Assembly: GCA_035772735.1 (NCBI GenBank)
Contig: JASDFA010000019.1
Span: 69,354,001-69,418,000 of the forward strand
Length of the DNA stretch: 64,000 nt
DNA from: Datura wrightii
Taxonomy: Eukaryota > Streptophyta > Magnoliopsida > Solanales > Solanaceae
Direction of reading: 5' to 3'
Made by a program: the position numbers and the translations under genes. Of this stretch, positions 1-10,462 are shown piece by piece (within the stretch, counting starts at the first letter, position 1; the number at the start of each line of letters is the position of its first letter). Below the pieces are notes generated by a model that saw only the letters and a program-made list of their open reading frames with translations, was not told the origin of the DNA and ran no database searches.

Positions 1-620
1 AGGGTCCACATCAGTAGTCAGCGACAGACTAGTAGTTCAGCTGGTTCTCGTAAGATATTTAGATACAGAGCCCTAGCAGAAGGCCAGTATTTACAGAATA
101 GCTCATAAGATCGAGAATTCCCCAGAATAGCAGTATAAATCCAAGTGGATACACACAAGGCGTAAGAAATTGATAGTACCCTGCTAGCACAATGTTTATT
201 AAGACCAGCGGATCAGTAGACTCCTCGTGAAGATCCAGAGATTGATCGCCTGGGAGTAAGTTTGATTAAGCCCAGCCTTACAGTGGTTTAAGTGAAATAA
301 CAGAACAATTAGATGCCCACAAGTCTGCGGTTATGCACGAACTATAAGCACTCAAGTAGAACGGTTAGAGCATTGTTAGACTACTGCCACATTCGAGTCA
401 TTCAACCCGACTATTCAGTTATTTAAGGTTATGCAGCCAGATCATTAGAGGTCATGGTCAATATCAGGACCCCCTGATCAGATACGGGCAAATGGTGTGT
501 GAATAGTCGTTCAAGGTTACCTTAGCAACAAGTAGCCTTAGCATGCGGCCAGAAGGCCAAATAAGCTCTAGCTATACCGGTAGATTACTTGTCAGATTCT
601 CCGGTATAATAAACTAGTAT
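1..620 (+). other. Decayed internal region of element A, no recognisable domain
   Basis: No reading frame longer than a few dozen codons and no retrotransposon motif I can name. By position it should correspond to gag, protease or the N-terminal half of RT of element A, but decay or deletion has removed the signal. Recognisable RT begins only near 620. Confidence 0.4.
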
Positions 621-1268
621 GACCGTCAGTTATGTGTCAATTTTTGTAAATGTGAATTTTGGTTGAGTTTAGTAGCCTTTTTGGTCACATTGTGTCGGAG
701 GCTAGTGTACATATAGATACACAGAAAATTGAAGTAGTGAAGACATAGCCTAGACCTACCACTCCGATCGAAGTACGCAATCCCTGCGGTTAGCCGGGTA
801 CTGCAGAGGGTTTGTGGAAGGATTTTCCACCTTAGCAACACCTCTGACTAAATTGACACAGAAGGCAGCAAAGTTCCAGTAGACTGAGGCGTGTGAGCAG
901 AACCTCCAAGAGTTAAAAGCCAGGTTAACATCAGCTCCAGTGTTAGTATCGCCAGGAGGTACAGAGGGTTGATGCCGCATGGTAAAGTAATAGCTTATGC
1001 TTTCAGGCAGTTGAAGAAACGTGAAAAGAATTATCTTACCCATGACCTGGAGTTAGCCGCAGTAGTTTATGCCTTAAAGAGTGAAAATTTTGTATCACCC
1101 AGGAAGGGCTAATATGGTAGCAGATGCCCTTAGCCGTAAATCTATGGGGAGTTGGCATACTTGAAGCCTGAACAGCGAGAATAGACCCGAGAATTACACT
1201 AGTTAGCCGGTTTAGCCGTTCACGTAGCAGAAATAAAAGATAACAGAGCGATAACACAGAATGTCGCA
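620..1268 (+). pseudogene. RT thumb and RNase H remnant of element A
   Basis: Frames interrupted by stops still show the block after the RT catalytic site (a CEFWL-like and FGHIV-like stretch near 640-700) and the connection to RNase H (FVEGFST-like near 800-830). RNase H follows, with an HGKVIAYAFRQLKK-type stretch and a THDLELAAVVYALK-type stretch at about 970-1080. Immediately after that the sequence jumps to the RNase H end (ILYHPGRANMVADAL-like, about 1085-1130), so roughly 60 codons of the middle of RNase H are missing. The enzyme would copy RNA into DNA and degrade the RNA strand; this copy cannot. Confidence 0.7.
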
Positions 1269-2150
1269 GTGTTGTCGTTAGTGGTGGAAGGCGCATTACG
1301 CCCGCTAGATATTTTGGGGCATCGCCAGCAGCTTATGAGCGAGGCGCATTACGCCCGCTATTCTCTCCACCCAGGCGCGACGAAAATGTGCCATGATATC
1401 AAAGAAAATTACTGGTGGCCAGGTATGAAAAGAGAAATTACTGAATTTGTAGCCCAGTGTCCTAACTGCCAACAGGTGAAATGAAAACCAGGCGGGTTAA
1501 CTTAGGACATAGCTGTGCCTCTCTGGAAATGAGAAGCAGTGAATATGGATTTTGTGGCAGGATTACCCCGTACCAGACGTGGAAATGATTCAATTTGGAT
1601 AATAGTTGACAGGCTGACAAAATCAGCTCATTTCCTGCCAGTGAAAGCTACCTTCTCGGCTGAGGATTATGCTGAATTATATATCAGAAAAATAGTTAGA
1701 TTGCATGGAGTGCCGGTATCTATCATTTTTGATAGGGGAGCACAGTTTACAGCTAGATTCTGGCAGTTGTTCCAGAGGGGTCTGGAAACCCAGATTAATT
1801 TAAGCACAACATTCTATCCTCAGACAGATGAGCAGGCTGAGTGCACAATTCAGACGCTCGAAGACATGTTGCGAGCGTGTGTGCTAGATTTCGGTAGTAG
1901 CCAAAGTGAGCATTTACCGTTAATTGAATTTGCCTACAATAATAGCTATCATTCAGCCATCCAGATGGCGCCTTTTGAGGCATTATACGAGCGAAAATGC
2001 AGATCACCGAATGGTTGGTTTGAAATCGGAGAGTCAGTGTTGGTTGGCCCAGACATTGTTCAGCAGTCAAAGGAAAAGTTAAAACTTATCCGAAGAATGC
2101 TTACTGACTGCACAGAGCCGCCAGAAATTATATGCAGATGTGCAGCGTAG
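1269..2150 (+). pseudogene. Integrase of element A, zinc-binding and catalytic core
   Basis: Two open stretches (1269-1484 and 1539-2150) separated by a TGA at the end of the first. The first holds the HHCC zinc-binding module (HYARYSLHP through QCPNCQQVK), which is intact. The second holds the DDE core: D in DSIWIIVDRLTKSAHF, a second D in SIIFDRGAQFT, and E in the DEQAECTIQ stretch, where most relatives have DGQ. So the acidic triad is present although the surrounding residues have drifted. The family inserts retrotransposon cDNA into chromosomes. The copy is interrupted by a stop and by a frame change near 2110-2160, where the family sequence continues in another frame. Confidence 0.85.
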
Positions 2151-2156
2151 TAAATT

Positions 2157-2588
2157 GGAGTTTGATGTGTATGACTGGGTATTTCTGAAGTATCCCCAAT
2201 GAAAGAGGTAATGAGGTCCGGCAAGAAAGGTAAGCTCGGCCCGAGGTTTGTTAGGCCTTATCGGATTCGTCGAAAGATAGACCGAGTAGCATATGAGTTG
2301 AATTTGCCTCCAGAATTAGAATCCGTTCATCCGGTCTTTCATGTATCTATGCTAAGGAAATGCATAGGAGACCCGTCCAGAGTAGTCCCAGTCCAGAATA
2401 TCCAGGTTACGAAAAAGCTGGCCTATGAGGAGGTTCCAATAACTATCTTAAACAGACAGATTCGCAGATTGAGGACTAAAGATATTACGTCTATCAAGGT
2501 ATTGAGGCGTAACAGGAACCGAGAGGAGATGACTTGGGAAGCGGAGGAAGATATGAGGACCAGATATCCTCACCTATTCCAGGCCTAG
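2157..2588 (+). pseudogene. Integrase C-terminus with chromodomain, element A
   Basis: Open from 2199 to 2588 (129 residues). The start reads SPMKEVMRSGKKGKLGPRFV, the small barrel typical of Ty3/gypsy integrase C-termini. After HPVFHVSMLRKC comes the chromodomain-like region (YEEVPITILNRQIRRLRTKD, then WEAEEDMRTRYPHLF). In chromoviruses this domain is thought to steer integration to heterochromatin by reading histone marks. The ORF ends in a TAG 268 bases before the 3' LTR. The ATG at 2199 is only the first in frame; the real protein is part of the polyprotein. Confidence 0.85.
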
Positions 2589-2839
2589 TCAGGCGACAGG
2601 TATGTCCGTATTATTGCTTATGTAGTATCTCATGGTTGTATATGTATAAGTGAGGAAAATTGATACGTAGCCATCCAGTGAATCCTACAGTATTGTGTAC
2701 AGTACCTGTATTGGACTTTTCTGCATTTCAGGTTTTTGGTATAGTCCATATTACAGGGGAGACTCTGGCGAAATTTTTCTAAACAAATAAGTTAAGTAGT
2801 CCTCTAGATAGCAGTATACATTCGAGGACGAATGTTCTT

Positions 2840-2856
2840 AAGGGGGGGGGGGAGAA
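2840..2856 (+). other. Polypurine tract of element A
   Basis: A purine run immediately before the LTR start, containing eleven consecutive G at 2842-2852 followed by AGAA. This is the plus-strand primer position of an LTR retrotransposon. The G run is longer than in the other chromovirus copies here, where the tract is GGGGGAGATAT-like. Confidence 0.85.
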
Positions 2857-2976
2857 TGTTATACCCCGTAGGATTCCCGACACCTAGATGACCTATTCGC
2901 ACGTTGGTTAAGCATATTTGAAGGCTATACGTGCTAGAGAAAGGCCCGGGAAAAGATCGGACGAGGAACCTGTCGA

Positions 2977-3065
2977 ACCATCGCGGAAGGAGCCGAGGCA
3001 GAGCCCCTCCGCGATGGCAGCGTGTCACGGAGGTGAGGCCTCCGCGTTAGCTCTGTGACACGTTG
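2977..3065 (+). promoter_or_regulatory. GC-rich inverted-repeat cassette in the LTR of A
   Basis: Two nested inverted repeats: CATCGCGGA (from 2979) pairs with TCCGCGATG further on, and GTGTCACGGAGG (from 3022) pairs imperfectly with CTCTGTGACACG (to about 3062). The same word set appears in the Athila LTRs and Athila internal region of this window. Here it ends about 20 bases before the TATA box, so a promoter role is plausible but unproven. Confidence 0.6.
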
Positions 3066-3083
3066 GCCTTGTCCAGGCCCAAG

Positions 3084-3092
3084 TATATAAAG
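3084..3092 (+). promoter_or_regulatory. TATA box of the A LTR
   Basis: TATATAAAG, in a GC-rich setting just after the inverted-repeat cassette, as expected for the RNA polymerase II promoter of an LTR. Transcription would start about 30 bases downstream; that start is inferred. Confidence 0.65.
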
Positions 3093-5439
3093 CCCCACTT
3101 CAGTTTTAAATCATTAATCACCCATGTAATTTCCAGAAAATAGAGCAAACCAACAGAAAAGGAAAAAGAAACGAAGAGATAATATAATTTTTGTCCGATT
3201 ACGCTACTAAACGTTGTCCAAACTCAAATTAACCTCAGATACCGAGGTATTTAGCAGCAGAGAGCATTCCTACGGATTTAGTTTCGTGAAATACGGCCGA
3301 CGAATCGTCGAGCTACCGAGCTAAGGTAAGTGGAATTGCTCTAAACTAGTGTCTATGTGTTCCTAGCTGTGAAGTGAATATTTCTCCCTTCTAGACCGCT
3401 AGAAAATAGTGAGTTTTCGACCGTCTTTCGATAAGCCTAAGTTTAGGCTATAAATTATATCGAAAGTGATGTTGCTCTTTACAATAAAGCTGTATTTAGT
3501 ATTGATTGACATGTTTATAAATGCAGTTGGGAGAAAGTAGTTGAAGTACCGGCCGAGCGTCGTCCGACAGACGGATAGTTCGAGGATAAGGTATGTAAAG
3601 TTAGTTCCCTCGGCAAGTTAGTAATCTTGGTACAGTACAGTAATTTAAAGGCCAGTAGAATATTCAGAAGCCATGTATGATGTTTACTATGAATGATGGT
3701 ACGATATTAGAAACATCATGTTATGATCAGCGCGAGACTTGCTAGCACGATATAGATTCTAATATAAGTGTTAGGAACTGCACAGCATGCTCAGTATATG
3801 ATCTGACACAGAATGTTAGGATATCATTGTATTCAGTTGAAACCCAGTAGAGTAATGTAGTATCTGTAAGGCATCTCAGAAGTAGAATGATAAGTTAAAA
3901 ATGGAGTTGGAAAGCATGTGAGGAATAGTAAATCATGTTACTATAGAAACTCAGTATACAACATAGTTTTCAGCAGAAGTACTATATCATGTTTAGCATT
4001 AGACTCAGTACAGTATGGCGGAAGATTATATTTGTATATATATACCACTATCAGTTTCAGCATGTATTGAATACGTACATATCACTATCACTAGTTCAGT
4101 ATACAGTATGTACAAACACTTTATTATCATTAGCTTCAGTATATAGTATATGCAGATAGTATTACTAGTTGAGACTGTTGTATTGTTTGGGGTTGGACTA
4201 CCTAGAATCCATGACCGCCCCAGGGTTGATAGTTGTATCGACTCGTCCGCCAGAGGAAGAGGATACGTCACTCTACGGAGTGGCATGCCGTCCCACAGGG
4301 GACGAAGATGGGATGCCAGTTTTCCCCATATTATGCCTTGGTCGGCTCTTACACACCCCTGTCGAGCGGATACGCCCGGGTGTTGATTCAGGAGTCCTCC
4401 GGACTCAGATGCAGTTATAGTCAGGGGCTCAGCGAGCCCAAGTGCATACCCAGGGGACCGACAGGATGCTTACGGGGTTATAGGAGATGGGATGACCGGG
4501 GTAGGGGTGTAGATTTTGTGCTGGTTGTACCCCCTGGCTTATAAGGGCCGGGTAAGGTTTGTGTGTGCTATGTAATGTTATGATATGTTATGCCATGTAC
4601 AGTAGATACGAGTAGATCGACAGTAGGACGATAAATCTCCAGGTATGACTCCTACTCCTTCCAGCATAATTAAAAGAAGGTATGATTTACATTATCAGAC
4701 AGTTAATCCATTCCTTTCTACTTCAGTTTCGTCAGTTGTATTGTTATTTTCAGATATTTCTTTAAGTTATTGCTTTACATACTCAGTACCAGCGGTACTG
4801 ACGCCCGGTGGGGCACTGCATTACTTGCCTGCAGGTACTCATAGATGAGCAGGCGGTACCACGTGATTCCTGTCAGCGATCGAGTATTCAGCTCCTGTCA
4901 TCCGGAGACTGAATCCCAGAGGTGTATTTCATTTTCTTTTGTTGTATAGTACGGGTAGGTCGGGGCCCTGTCCCGATCATTTCTATTGCTATTCCTAGAG
5001 GCTTGCAGTCTGTATATGTTTCCCTGTGGTCAGATGAGCCAGTCGTGTGAGGCCGTGCAGTTGTTAGCTGTTAGTACTTCTGTTTCTTTCATGTTGGCCG
5101 TGTGGGGCCATAGCTTGACAGTAGTGGTGACCTTGCCGGTCACGTAGCTATCCAGTACTTCATGGTTAAGTTATAGATAACTAGACAGCATGGTGGCCTT
5201 GTCGGCCCGCATAGGTTTCCCTATATTGACATGTTTCTGGTCAGCTGTTAGTACAGGTACAGGAGGCTATAGGCCAATAGGCCGGGGGCTGTGTTTACAT
5301 CCGTTATATAGCCCTTTGTTTCCAGAAATGTGAGTTAGAGCCAGCCAGGCACCAGATGTGCCTAGGCTTAGCAGTCCAGTAGTTCAGGTCCTAGTAGGGC
5401 ACCAGGTGCCAGTCATACCCCCCAAGGCAGGGTGTGACA

Positions 5440-5678
5440 TCCAACTCTTCCAACCTTCTGATGATTGCCATTAAGACCTGTGGTTTCCCACAACAGGTCA
5501 TACAATGACTCGTACAATCTAACCAGGGCAGCTCAACATCAAACAACGGCTCATCCTACGACCCATTGGTCCTTTCCATTACTCGTACCGTGAGTCTTCC
5601 TGAGATATTTTTCCAACTTTTTGTGTTGATCACACTACTAATCCAGAGGTTAGTCTTAGGAAATTTTGGAGTATTATA
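5440..5678 (-). repeat. 3' LTR of B, first 239 bp
   Basis: Aligns over its full length with 43691-43929 (shared CCAACCTTCTGATGATTGCC near the left end, GAGTATTATA at the right end). It is cut at its left by the insertion of A. Read on the minus strand the LTR starts TATAATACTCC, so the usual TG start appears changed to TA. The polypurine tract (minus strand, about 5679-5695) lies directly to its right. Confidence 0.8.
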
Positions 5679-5923
5679 ATATCTCCTCCTTCGGAACATT
5701 CATCCTTGAATGTGGGTTAAACATATGAAAAAGTTGGGGAAAGGACTACAATCCCAAATATTGAACATCTGAAGCTGAAAACTGATGGAGTGACTGACTC
5801 CGGACTAATACACATGACTGAACTGAATTAATGAATCATACATACATGCTAGAACATGAAAAGAACTGAGATACAAGAACCCGACATGAAACTAAATAGA
5901 ATATTAGGGAGGGAACTGATACC

Positions 5924-6400
5924 TCAAGCTAGAATGGAACTGAAAGGGAATAAATGTGGGTATTTAGCCATCATATCTGCTTCAGCCTTCAATATAGCTC
6001 CCTCAACGAGTTGATTCCTCCACAAGACTTTCACTGAATCTACTTCTTTATTTCTCAATTTCCGAACATGATGATCAAGGATCTCAACGGGTAACTCCTC
6101 ATAGGTAATGCTATCCTTCACATCTATACTCTCCATCGAACAACAAAAGCTGGGTCACCGATGCACTTCTTTAATAACGATATATGATTGGATGCACGAA
6201 GCAGACTCTGGTAGCTCCAACTCATTGGCCACCTTGCCAACACGTCTCACAATCCTGTATGGACCAACATAAGGGGGACTAAGCTTCCCTTTCTTTCGTA
6301 ACCTTATCACTCCCTTCATAGGAGACACCTTCAAGATCAGCCACATCAACTTCAAACTCAAGTTCTCTCTTCCTAACATCCATATATGATTTCTGACGAC
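5924..6400 (-). pseudogene. Integrase C-terminus and chromodomain, element B
   Basis: Two open stretches in different frames. The upstream one (6379-6155) carries ILKVSPMKGVIRLRKKGKL and YVGPYRIVRRVGKVANELEL, the C-terminal barrel of integrase. The downstream one (6136-5924) carries SITYEELPVEILDHHVRKLR, KEVDSVKVLWRN and AEADMMAKYPHLF, the chromodomain-like tail of Tekay/Del elements. A frameshift lies between them near 6140-6180. The stretch 5696-5923 to the left is 3' untranslated DNA. Confidence 0.8.
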
Positions 6401-7210
6401 TCTGTACTGTTTTTAGCCTATCTCTAATAAGCTAAACCTTCTCCATAGCCTCATGACCTGAATCTGGCCCTAACAATGTAGCCTTACCTACCTCGAACCA
6501 ACCAATAGGCGATCTACATCTCCTCCCATAGAGAGCCTCAAATGGAGCCATCTGAATGTTGGAGCGGTAACTATTGTTGTAAGCAAACTTAATAAGTGGT
6601 AAATGATCATCCCAACTACCTTTGAAGTCAATCACACATTCTTTGAACAAATCTCGAGAGTCTGAATGATCCGCTTAGCCTAGCCATCTGTCTGAGGGTG
6701 ACAAGCCGTGCTAAGCTTAACTTGAGTACCAAGTCCCTTCTAGAACAATCTCCAAAACTAAGAGGCGAACTGAGTACCTCTATCTGAAATGATGGACAAG
6801 GTAACTCCATGAAACCGAACTAACTCTCGAATATATAATCTAGCATAATCCTCCGCTGAATCGGTAGTTTTGACGGATGAAATATGAGCTACTTTGGTCA
6901 ACCTGTCTACCACCACCCAAATAGAGTCATACTATCGGCGTGTACGAGGCAACCCTATAATTAAATCCATATTGATCCCTTCCCCCTTCCAAGTAGGGAT
7001 ACAAATGTCCTGTAGCATACCTCCAGGTCTTTTGATGCTTAGGTTTCACTTGTTGATAGTCCAGACACTTAGCCACAAACTCTGCTATGTCCTTCTTCAT
7101 GCCAATCCACCAATACACTTCTCGTAGGTCCTTGTACGTCTTGGTGGCACTTGGGTGGATAAAATATCGGGAACCATGAGTCTCATGCAACATCCGCTCC
7201 CTCAAGTCAT
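6401..7210 (-). pseudogene. Integrase zinc-binding and catalytic core, element B
   Basis: The zinc module is at 7205-7060 (HETHGSRYFIHPSATKTY, then WWIGMKKDIAEFVAKCLDYQ). The second cysteine of its CxxC pair is replaced by tyrosine, which should weaken zinc binding. The DDE core follows in broken frames: an SIISDRG-like stretch near 6780, and FKGSWDDHLPLIKFAYNNSY with MAPFEALYGRRCRSPIGWFE at 6650-6432. Stops fall around 6660-6690 and in the 6810-6920 interval. Non-functional. Confidence 0.8.
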
Positions 7211-7379
7211 CAACACTCGAAACATATAAATAACCCTAATAACGAAGCACACCATCTCCTCCTTGGGAGAAGACCTCCACCTTCTAATTTTGAACTGCTT
7301 CCTTTAGCTTCACTAAGATAGGATCCTCTTCTTGCCTATCCTTGACCTCGATCACCAATGAAGATTATGACCTATTCCG

Positions 7380-8720
7380 AATAATGAAACCACCATCTTC
7401 TAAGTCAACAAGGTGAACCCTAAACGAGCAAGCCTATGGACATCCTTTGCCAACTCCTTCCTCCCATCCTCTACATGAGACACACTCTCTATGAACAACC
7501 TACTAAGGGAATCCTCCACATTATTGGCCTTTCCCGAATGATAAAGGATACTCATGTCATAGTCCTTGAGAAGCTCTAGCCACCTCATTTGTCACAATTT
7601 CAGGTCTCTTTGAGTGAATACATACTGAAGGATCTTGTGGTTCGTGAACACATCCACATGAACTTGATAAAAGTAGTGTCTCTAAATATTCAATGTGAAT
7701 ACCATCGCTTCCAATTATAGGTCATGCGTCAGTTAATTCTTCTCACGAGTCTTAAGCTGTTAGAGGCATACGCAATAACCTTACCATGCTGCATCAACAC
7801 ACACCCAAGACCAACCCTAGAGGCATCACAATACACAACGAATCCATACGTAACCTATGGTAAAGTCAATACTAGGGCTGAAGTGAGTCGACTCTTTAAC
7901 TCCTAAAAACTCTTCTCATAGGTGTCCGACCACAAAAATTTGACTTTCTCTGGGTCAACTTAGTCAACGGTGCTACAATGGATGATAATCCTTCAACAAA
8001 CCTCCTGTAATAGCCAGCTAAACCCAATAAGCTCTTGATATCCGAAGGATTAACTGGTCTAGGCTAATTCTTTACCGCCTCTATCTTTTGAGAGTCCACC
8101 TACACACCCTTACTAGACACTAATGACCCAAAAATGCAATTGAGTTCAATCAAAACTCACACTTGCTGAATTTGGAAAACAACTAACGATCCTTGAGAGT
8201 CTGTAGCACGATCTTCAAATAAGTGGCATGCTCCTCCTCACTCTGAGAGTATATGAGAATGTCTTCTTTGAAGACAATCATGAACATATACAAATATGGC
8301 TTGAACACCCCGTTCATAAGATCCATAAAAGCAGCAGGAGTATTTTTTAGTCTAAAAGACATAACTACAAACTCATAGTGACCATACCGAGTCCGAAAAG
8401 CTATTTTTGAAATGTCACTCTCCCTAACTCTAAGCTGATGATATCTGGACTTGAGGTATATCTTTGAGAAGTACTTAGCACCCTGAAGTTGGTCAAGCAA
8501 GTAATCAATTCTAAAAAGGGGATACTTATTCTTGATTATGACCTTATTCAACTATCGATAGTCAACGCACATATAAAGAGACCCATCCTTCTTCCGAGCA
8601 AAGAGAACTACGCACCCCGTGGAGATTTACTAGGCCTGTTGAAACCCTTATCTTTAAGATCCTTCAACTGTTCTTTCAACTCCCTTAGCTTTGCTGGAGC
8701 CATTCTTTAAGAAGGAATGT
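7380..8720 (-). pseudogene. Reverse transcriptase and RNase H, element B
   Basis: The RT fingers and palm are open at 8551-8183 (IKNKYPLFRIDYLLDQLQGA, then KIYLKSRYHQLRV). The catalytic pair, normally DD in an FIDDI-like motif, reads VFKEDILIYS, so one catalytic aspartate is glutamate. Block changes such as SFRLKNTPAAF for the usual FGLTNAPAAF also point to decay. RNase H is recognisable at 8170-7400 in broken frames and ends RWLELLKDYDMSILYHSGKA (7588-7400). Both activities would have copied the element's RNA in the cytoplasmic particle. Confidence 0.8.
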
Positions 8721-8899
8721 ATATAGGTTGTGTATTCGGAAGAAGGTTGATATCAAAGTCGATCTCTCACTTGGGAGGAACTCCTGGTAGATCATTGGGA
8801 AACATTTCCAGATACTCAGATACTCTAGGAACTGACTGAAGAGACATGGTCTTGTACATAACATCCTTAACCCAAATTAGATAGTACACGCAACCTTTA

Positions 8900-9345
8900 G
8901 AAATCATCTTTCTGGCCTTAAGTTAGGAAACAGTGACCTATAGGTACTGCTGAACTATCTTTCCATTCTAGAACTGGCTCACCCCATAAATTGGAACTCT
9001 ACCGTACGGGTTCCACAATTAACTGAGGAATAACATGCATGCAATGAATCCATACCGAAGATAACATAAAAATTGATTATGTCCAACTCTACTAGATCGA
9101 CTGAGGTGACTTTTTGAAAGACTGTGACAAGGCAATTTCTTTATACTCGTTGAGCTATAACTAAGTCACTGACTGAAGTAGAGACTAAGAAAGGTTTTGA
9201 TAAGATTTTGGGAATGACTTCGAAACTAATAGCAACATAAGGAGTCACAAAATATAAAATAGCCCATGGATCTAGCAATGTATATACATCAAGATGGAAC
9301 TACTCGTAACATACGAGTGACCACATCTGGAGAGACCTCCTGCTC
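8900..9345 (-). pseudogene. Protease remnant, element B
   Basis: The minus strand here translates, with stops, to a block resembling retropepsin of Tekay elements: a LLDPWAILYFVTPYVAISFE stretch near 9295-9230, where relatives have DPGAT. The active-site aspartate survives but the next conserved glycine is tryptophan. A conserved-looking VDLVELDIINFYVIFGMD block follows near 9105-9045. This domain cuts the Gag-Pol polyprotein. No open frame of useful length remains. Confidence 0.65.
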
Positions 9346-10462
9346 CTAACGAGATGAGAGGGCATAAAATCTGTTCTGACGCTGACCAACATCTACACTA
9401 GTGGATGCACCCTGCTGAGCTGAGTGTGCTGGTGGAGCTGCTGAACTGGTGGCTCGGTCACGGCCTCTAACATGTCCATGTCTGGCTGAAGAGAAATCTC
9501 TGAGTATGTGTCCGGGCTTCCCACGCCCGAAACATGTACCTAAACCCGCTAGGCATTCTCCGATGTGCCTCCTACCACACTTTCTACAAACTGGGATGCT
9601 GGGCTCTCCTGACATACTCCCCTGACCTCAAGGTCCTAATTTCCTTCCCCCTGATAACGCCTAGATCAAGATGGCATACTGGATGATGACGATGCTAGGG
9701 TTGATGGTCTCTGGTAGGACTGCTGATGATGTCCGTCATTGGACCTTCGTTAGGAAAACCCAAAGCTACCTGTCATGGCCCTTTTGGCCTCTCTCTCCCT
9801 TTCCTTCATTTGATCTGCCTCTATCTGCTGGGCATATATAACCAATCGAGAGAAGTCTAGATTACTATTTAGCACTATGGTCCTATACTCTTTGAACAAC
9901 GAGTTTGACACTCCGTACACAAACCTGTTCATACGAGCTCTTTGATCCGCAACCATATTCGGTGCATACTTGGACAACCAGGTGAACTCCAAGGCGTACT
10001 CTTGGACAGTCATATGGTTCTTCCTTAAGTTGACGAACTCCGCCACTTTTACCTTCCTCAATTCCATAGAGAATAATCTGTTTAAGAAGGTAGTCATAAA
10101 CTCATCCCAACTCATGGGAACTGCGCCTATTGCTCTACCGTCCTTCTGCTGACGGTACCAAATGTAAGTAACCCCCTTCAGCTGATAGGAGGATAAATCT
10201 ATACTCTCTTCCCCCGTCACCCCCATAATCTGGGTGATCTTCTGTATCTCCTCAAGGGACTCATATGGGTCCTCATCCACTTTTGACCCCAAAAACTCAA
10301 GTGGATTTATCTTGAGAAAGTCCCGAACTCTAGCTGCCGCTGCTTCCTATTTTGAGGGACATGGGACACTTCCTGCTGGTTGACTCAAACGGTCATAGCC
10401 TGTGCCAACATCTGAAAACCCTCTCCAAACTAGGCATGAGGACTTTCTCGGGAAAAGGACAT
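9346..10462 (-). pseudogene. Gag (capsid domain and zinc knuckles), element B
   Basis: The capsid-like retrotransposon gag domain is open at 10292-9750 (180 residues), with the typical YQLKGVTYIWYRQQ and VPMSWDEFMTTFLNRLF blocks and the VQEYALEFTWLSKYAP stretch. After a break near 9750-9615 the nucleocapsid part is open at 9615-9346: CRKCGRRHIGEC is intact, but the following knuckle reads CFGRGKPGHILRDF, having lost two of its four zinc ligands. Gag packages RNA in cytoplasmic particles. The N-terminus was separated from the body by solo LTR E1 and continues from 13010. Confidence 0.8.

Larger units (their letters stand above)
1..5439 (+). mobile_element. Chromovirus A (Tekay/Del-type Ty3/gypsy), right part
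   Basis: Right-hand part of a plus-strand LTR retrotransposon that begins outside the window. Visible in order are an RT/RNase H remnant, integrase, chromodomain, polypurine tract and a complete 3' LTR. It lies inside the 3' LTR of element B: the 239 bases after its end (5440-5678) correspond to 43691-43929 of B's other LTR, which is also 239 bases long. The expected 5-bp site duplication would be TCCAA (5440-5444), but the left end is not present. Coding parts carry many stops, so the copy is dead. Clade assignment rests on the integrase C-terminus and long LTR and is an inference. Confidence 0.85.
2857..5439 (+). repeat. 3' LTR of element A (2583 bp)
   Basis: Begins TGTTATACCCC and ends GTGTGACA, so the ends are TG..CA with short inverted similarity. 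It follows the polypurine tract directly and is followed by B's LTR sequence. A TATA box lies at 3084-3092. The stretch 2640-2856 upstream is 3' untranslated DNA with no gene. Several small open frames inside the LTR (for example 4150-4850) show no protein similarity and are treated as chance. Confidence 0.9.

Noticed and set aside
4150..4850. Cluster of overlapping ORFs inside the LTR of A
   Set aside because: No domain, mutually overlapping frames, and location inside LTR U5/R DNA. Best explained by chance in a GC-richer stretch.
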